NCBI GenBank assembly: GCA_030429345.1
Contig: JAUIFJ010000003.1
Coordinates: 62,001 to 126,000, forward strand
Direction of reading: 5' to 3'
Length of the DNA: 64,000 bases
Source: a bacterium
Lineage (GTDB): Bacteria > CAIWAD01
Part shown: in pieces, positions 61,056 to 64,000 of the stretch
Position numbering within the stretch: the first letter of the stretch is position 1
Layout: every line of letters starts with the position of its first letter
Notes under the pieces: generated by a model
The model's input: only the letters and a program-made list of their open reading frames with translations
What the model was told of the DNA's origin: nothing
Databases searched by the model: none
Translations under genes and position numbers: made by a program

Positions 61056-62248
61056 TCGGCGGAATCCGTGTTTCCGGCATCCGCGGTTTCAGTCCCTGCT
61101 TCGGGGGCCTTCGCGTCCGCAAGCCCGGAAGCCGGATCCTCGTTGATCACGCGGACCGGGCTCTTGTCCTTGAGGCTGTTCTGTCCCACAAGCACCAGCT
61201 GCTCGCCCTCGTCGATGCCGCTCAGCACCTCGATGCGCTCCTCGTCCTCGAAACCGCGCTGAAGCACACGCCGGTGGGCCTTGTCCTCATCGTCCACCAC
61301 GAAGGCGACGACCCGGTTGCGTTCGTAGAGCAGGCTTCGCTTGGGAATCAGCACCGCGTTCTCACGCGTGCCGGCGACGATGGCGAAACTGGCGTACATG
61401 CCGCTGCGCAGGCGGGTCTGCGGATCCTCGATGCCGACGGTGACACGGATCGTTCCGCTGGTCGGATCGACAACCGGGCTGATGCGCTTGATCCAGCCGC
61501 GGAAGGGATCCTCGCCGGCGGCCCGGGCCTCGACCTCGACCGGCAGGTTGGGACGGATGCGGGCCAGGTCCTTCTCCGGCAGATCCAGTTCGGCGATCAG
61601 TTCGCGATCGTCGAGCAGCCGGAAAAGGGGATTGGACCGCTGGATCCAGGCTCCGATGCTCACAAGGCGCTCGCTGACCACGCCGGCGATCGGCGCGGTG
61701 ATGCGGCTGCGCTCGAAGGCCAGGCGGGCGGTCTTCCAGTTCAGCGTCGCGCGATCAAGGGCCGTGCGGGACTGGTCCAGCTCCTGGGGACTGACGAGCC
61801 CCTTGTCCGCCAGCTGCTGCAGGCGCTCCCAGTCGCGTTCGGCCTGCTGCATCTCGAGGGAGGTCCGCTCGACCTCGAGCACGATCTCCTCATCGGCCAA
61901 CACCAGCAAAGTATCCCCGGCGGAGACCCGGTCGCCGGCCTCGACCCGCAGCTCGGCCACGTGGCCGCTGACCAGCGAGTAGACCTCGATCTGGGATTCG
62001 GTGGCCACGACCCCGTCCAGGCGGATGTAGTCATGAATGCGCCCCCGGCTGACGGGAGTGATTTCCACGGGCACCAGGCGGCTGGAAAGACTGTCCTTTT
62101 TCTCGCCTTCGGCCTTGTCTTCCGAGCCCTCCTGCTTGGCGTCGGCGCTGCAGCCGACAAGGATGGCCAGGAACAGGGCCGACAGCAGCGCCACGGGCCA
62201 GCGGCGGGTCCAGGGTCGACGGACAGACCCGTTGAAGGGGATGGACAT
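61052..62248 (-). CDS. RND efflux periplasmic adaptor lipoprotein
   Basis: Membrane-fusion protein of 398 aa. A lipobox LVGC after the signal peptide (about residue 33) predicts lipid anchoring. The lipoyl-like halves (ATESQIEVYSLVSGHVAELR and ITAPIAGVVSERLVSIG), helical hairpin (about 130-190) and beta-barrel domain are in order. It heads the adaptor-RND-RND operon; no TolC-like channel gene is in the window. The ATG at 62248 has GGAG 7 nt upstream; longer forms upstream are rejected because the lipoprotein signal would be buried. Confidence 0.92.
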   Translation of the reverse strand: MSIPFNGSVRRPWTRRWPVALLSALFLAILVGCSADAKQEGSEDKAEGEKKDSLSSRLVPVEITPVSRGRIHDYIRLDGVVATESQIEVYSLVSGHVAELRVEAGDRVSAGDTLLVLADEEIVLEVERTSLEMQQAERDWERLQQLADKGLVSPQELDQSRTALDRATLNWKTARLAFERSRITAPIAGVVSERLVSIGAWIQRSNPLFRLLDDRELIAELDLPEKDLARIRPNLPVEVEARAAGEDPFRGWIKRISPVVDPTSGTIRVTVGIEDPQTRLRSGMYASFAIVAGTRENAVLIPKRSLLYERNRVVAFVVDDEDKAHRRVLQRGFEDEERIEVLSGIDEGEQLVLVGQNSLKDKSPVRVINEDPASGLADAKAPEAGTETADAGNTDSAE

Positions 62249-62840
62249 GAGGATACTCCGGTGTATTGCTGTTCGGAACCTGATCGCGCATGAATCGGAT
62301 CTGCCCCATAGACCGGGGCCGTGGGAATGGGTTTCGTTCGCCGTCCGAATTCGGACAGGAGAAAATGGCTCTTCCGTGGCAGGCCATGAAAGCAAATTTC
62401 TCATGGCTGCCGAGGGATTCCGACAGGATCAAAGCTGCACAGGCTCTGGTCTCCCGAAAGAGCTTCCGGAAGCGACGGAAGGACAAGATCCATACATCAA
62501 TAAAGCAGCGCTGGCAATGCCTTCCGATTCCCGGCTGGTGCGAATACATGGCAGCGCATTGTGTGTCAGCGGGTCAAAACATGGCTGAAGGTGCATGGAA
62601 ACAGGGCGCGTGTTCGTTGGATCACGGGATTTCACGCATAATGTATGCCGCGGCTGCGCCTTTCCAAAGATCCTGTGTGAAAAAGTTAACCCGCTGTTTG
62701 TTCCTGCGGCTCATGGCCTGTTCGTCCAGGATTTCTTAACAAGGAAGGTGGCCTCGTGGCACAAAGGGCAGCAGGCCGGCAGCCCCTATCTTCTTGATAT
62801 TAATCTTTTTACGAGATCCCGTTTATCAAGCGCCAAAAAC

Positions 62841-62855
62841 TGGCACAGGCCTTGC
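62841..62855 (+). promoter_or_regulatory. Sigma-54-type (-24/-12) promoter
   Basis: The plus strand reads TGGCACAGGCCTTGC with exactly 10 nt between the GG (-24) and GC (-12) doublets, a near-consensus RpoN site. A/T-rich sequence precedes it. Transcription would start near 62867 and meets the terminator at 63050. It is in the 1.1-kb gap upstream of the efflux operon, which otherwise (62249-62820) shows no gene. Confidence 0.6.
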
Positions 62856-62866
62856 CTATTCCAGAA

Positions 62867-63050
62867 TCGAGTTCAGGTTACTGGAATCGGGGCCTGGTCT
62901 GGAGACTGACTTTGCCGGAACCCATTGTCAGCACTCGCAGGCCCCATTTCATTTCTTTCGTCTTCTCTTTGTCTGGAACCAAATCCGATTTGGCGCCCCT
63001 GGACATACTTCCCATCCGGACCCCGGTGCTCCCCTGTGCCGGGGTTTTTT
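62867..63050 (+). ncRNA. Candidate sigma-54-dependent small RNA
   Basis: About 185 nt between a sigma-54-type promoter and a Rho-independent terminator, with no plausible coding region. It can fold into an 8-bp stem (62889-62896 with 62938-62945) enclosing a 5-bp stem (62906-62910 with 62927-62931), then a perfect 6-bp hairpin (62979-62993), then the terminator. A U/C-rich single-stranded stretch (62945-62975) lies between. No known RNA family is recognised. Confidence 0.5.
63021..63050 (+). terminator. Rho-independent terminator of the small RNA candidate
   Basis: Arms CCCCGG (63021-63026) and CCGGGG (63039-63044) followed directly by six T on the plus strand. No plus-strand gene ends here, which is why an upstream non-coding transcript is proposed. 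Confidence 0.75.
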
Positions 63051-63067
63051 GTGTCCGCGAGAAGGAG

Positions 63068-63270
63068 GGTGCCAGGGACGGTGCCACGCACGGTGCCAGG
63101 GACGGTGCCAGGGACGGTGCCAGGGACAGTGCCAAGGACGGTGCCACGCACGGTGCCAGGGACAGTGCCAGGGACAGTGCCACGGACGGTGCCAGGGACG
63201 GTGCCACGCACGGTGCCAAGGACGGTGCCACGCACGGTGCCAGGGACGGTGCCAGGGACAGTCCTTGGCA
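63068..63270. repeat. 12-bp minisatellite, about 17 units
   Basis: About 17 tandem units of GGTGCCAGGGAC with variants (GGTGCCACGCAC, AGTGCCAGGGAC, GGTGCCAAGGAC). All six frames are open with repetitive peptides such as GTVP or ARDG, an artefact of a 12-bp period. The last units form an imperfect palindrome (GTGCCAGGGACAGTCC then TTGGCAC). It fills the space between the small-RNA terminator and the end of the secreted protein gene; nothing else was seen to 63343. Confidence 0.93.
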
Positions 63271-63343
63271 CTGAACCAAGACGAACCGCCGGAAACGATC
63301 AGGATCGATCCCGGCGGTCGTCGGCTTGTCACACAGATTTGCC

Positions 63344-64000
63344 CTATTTCACCAGCAGCATGGTCCGTTCCTGGCGGAAGTTGCCGCTCTGCAGGCTGTA
63401 TACATAGAGCCCGCTGGGAAGATCCTCGGCAAGGAAAGTGACCTGGTGTTCGCCCGGGGGTTGGCGACCCTCGACGAGCGTCGTCACATGCTGGCCCAGC
63501 ATGTTGTAGACGGCGAGACGCACGGGATGCCCTGCAGCCGATCCGGCAACCGGCAGGGAGTAGCGGATGGTCGTCACCGGATTGAAGGGGTTCGGCGCGT
63601 TGGGCAGCAGGCGGAACTCGGCGGGCATGCCGGGCCGTTCGGCCACGTCCACCTGCAGATCGCGGCGTACAAGGGCCGAGTCCGTGTCCCACTGGGCGGC
63701 GTAGAGCTGGCCCTCGTGCACGCAGAAGCTCTTCACCCAGTGTGCAAGGGGCTCGCCGTCGCTGATATCGCTCCAGCTGCTGCCGCTGTCATCGGAGACA
63801 TAGGCCGAATCGTCCTGGGCCGTCGAGGCGAAGAGGCTGCCGCCATAGGTGTCGATGGTCATGATCGGTGTCACATTGAACTGGTTCCAGGTGGCGAAGC
63901 CCGAGTCGACGCGCTGCCAGCTATCGCCGCCGTCGGCACTGCGGAATACGCCGTTGCTGCTGGCAACGAACAGCGCGCTGCCGTCGCTGCACAGGCGGTT
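63344..64000 (-). CDS. Secreted BNR/propeller protein with FlgD-Ig domain, 5'-truncated by window edge
   Basis: C-terminal 218 codons of a protein whose start lies beyond the right edge. The visible part has BNR/sortilin-like propeller repeats ([28 protein letters not shown]) followed by a FlgD-Ig-like domain with [28 protein letters not shown] and [13 protein letters not shown]. This resembles the C-terminal sorting domains of FCB-group type IX secretion substrates. The frame remains open to the last base of the window. Confidence 0.88.
   Translation of the reverse strand, partial: NRLCSDGSALFVASSNGVFRSADGGDSWQRVDSGFATWNQFNVTPIMTIDTYGGSLFASTAQDDSAYVSDDSGSSWSDISDGEPLAHWVKSFCVHEGQLYAAQWDTDSALVRRDLQVDVAERPGMPAEFRLLPNAPNPFNPVTTIRYSLPVAGSAAGHPVRLAVYNMLGQHVTTLVEGRQPPGEHQVTFLAEDLPSGLYVYSLQSGNFRQERTMLLVK

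Noticed and set aside
62878-63441. Proteins with Cys-Gln-Gly-Arg, Val-Pro-Gly-Thr or Ala-Pro-Ser-Leu repeats
   Set aside because: They are translations of the 12-bp minisatellite in different frames; no start with a ribosome site and no domain was found.

Overview
The window looks like a chromosomal segment of a GC-rich (roughly 65% by eye) Gram-negative bacterium, most likely from the FCB superphylum or one of its uncultured high-GC relatives (Eisenbacteria/Krumholzibacteriota-like). The signs are two secreted proteins ending in FlgD-Ig-like sorting domains with the NPFNP motif, a lipoprotein RND adaptor, an outer-membrane-type polysaccharide export protein, and an uncharacterised membrane-protein cassette. 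The phylum is an inference from gene content; no rRNA gene is present.

Region 1 (1-13.6 kb, minus strand) is one long information-processing block, in transcription order rpsL-rpsG-fusA-tuf-tRNA-Trp-secE-nusG-rplK-rplA-rplJ-rplL-rpoB-rpoC (rpoC runs off the left edge). This is a circular permutation of the usual order (tuf-trnW-secE-nusG-rpl-rpoBC-rpsLG-fusA-tuf), with a single tuf at the junction. Hairpins lie between fusA and tuf, nusG and rplK, and rplL and rpoB. Upstream of rpsL is a 23-bp tandem repeat and several palindromic repeats.

Region 2 (14-28.7 kb) is mixed: an ALDH7-type aldehyde dehydrogenase, a secreted subtilisin, a secreted matrixin-like metalloprotease with a small secreted partner, a heparinase II/III-like lyase apparently fused to an outer-membrane beta-barrel-like domain, an amidohydrolase, YmdB, and an RNase Y whose HD metal-binding residues have been lost. 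A structured stretch between rny and zapA is a 6S RNA candidate.

Region 3 (28.9-38.1 kb, minus strand) is a conserved translation cluster: tRNA-Val, thrS, infC (ATC start codon), rpmI, rplT, pheS, pheT, a secreted protein, a ZapB-like coiled coil and zapA.

Region 4 (38.3-43.0 kb) holds a membrane histidine kinase, a secreted FlgD-Ig protein, and a response regulator whose second domain is a phosphoacceptor helix pair without an ATPase domain. Region 5 (43.2-53.2 kb, minus strand) is a nine-gene run in which no gap exceeds 19 nt: four uncharacterised membrane proteins translationally coupled to rfbB, an SLBB export protein, a polyprenyl-phosphate sugar transferase, a tiny twin-arginine protein and a GMC oxidoreductase. 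Region 6 (53.3-54.3 kb) is a TnpA-type Y1 transposase flanked by direct REP-hairpin blocks. Region 7 (54.3-62.2 kb) is an adaptor-RND-RND efflux operon. Region 8 (62.2-64 kb) has a sigma-54-type promoter, a structured RNA and a terminator (a small-RNA candidate), a 12-bp minisatellite, and the 3' end of another secreted FlgD-Ig protein.

Across the less highly expressed genes, certain short words (GTATAC, GTGANAC and its complement, GTGTGAC and its complement) look over-represented. They recruit rare codons (GTA, AGA, TCA, ACA) in several reading frames, which suggests a DNA-level signal.
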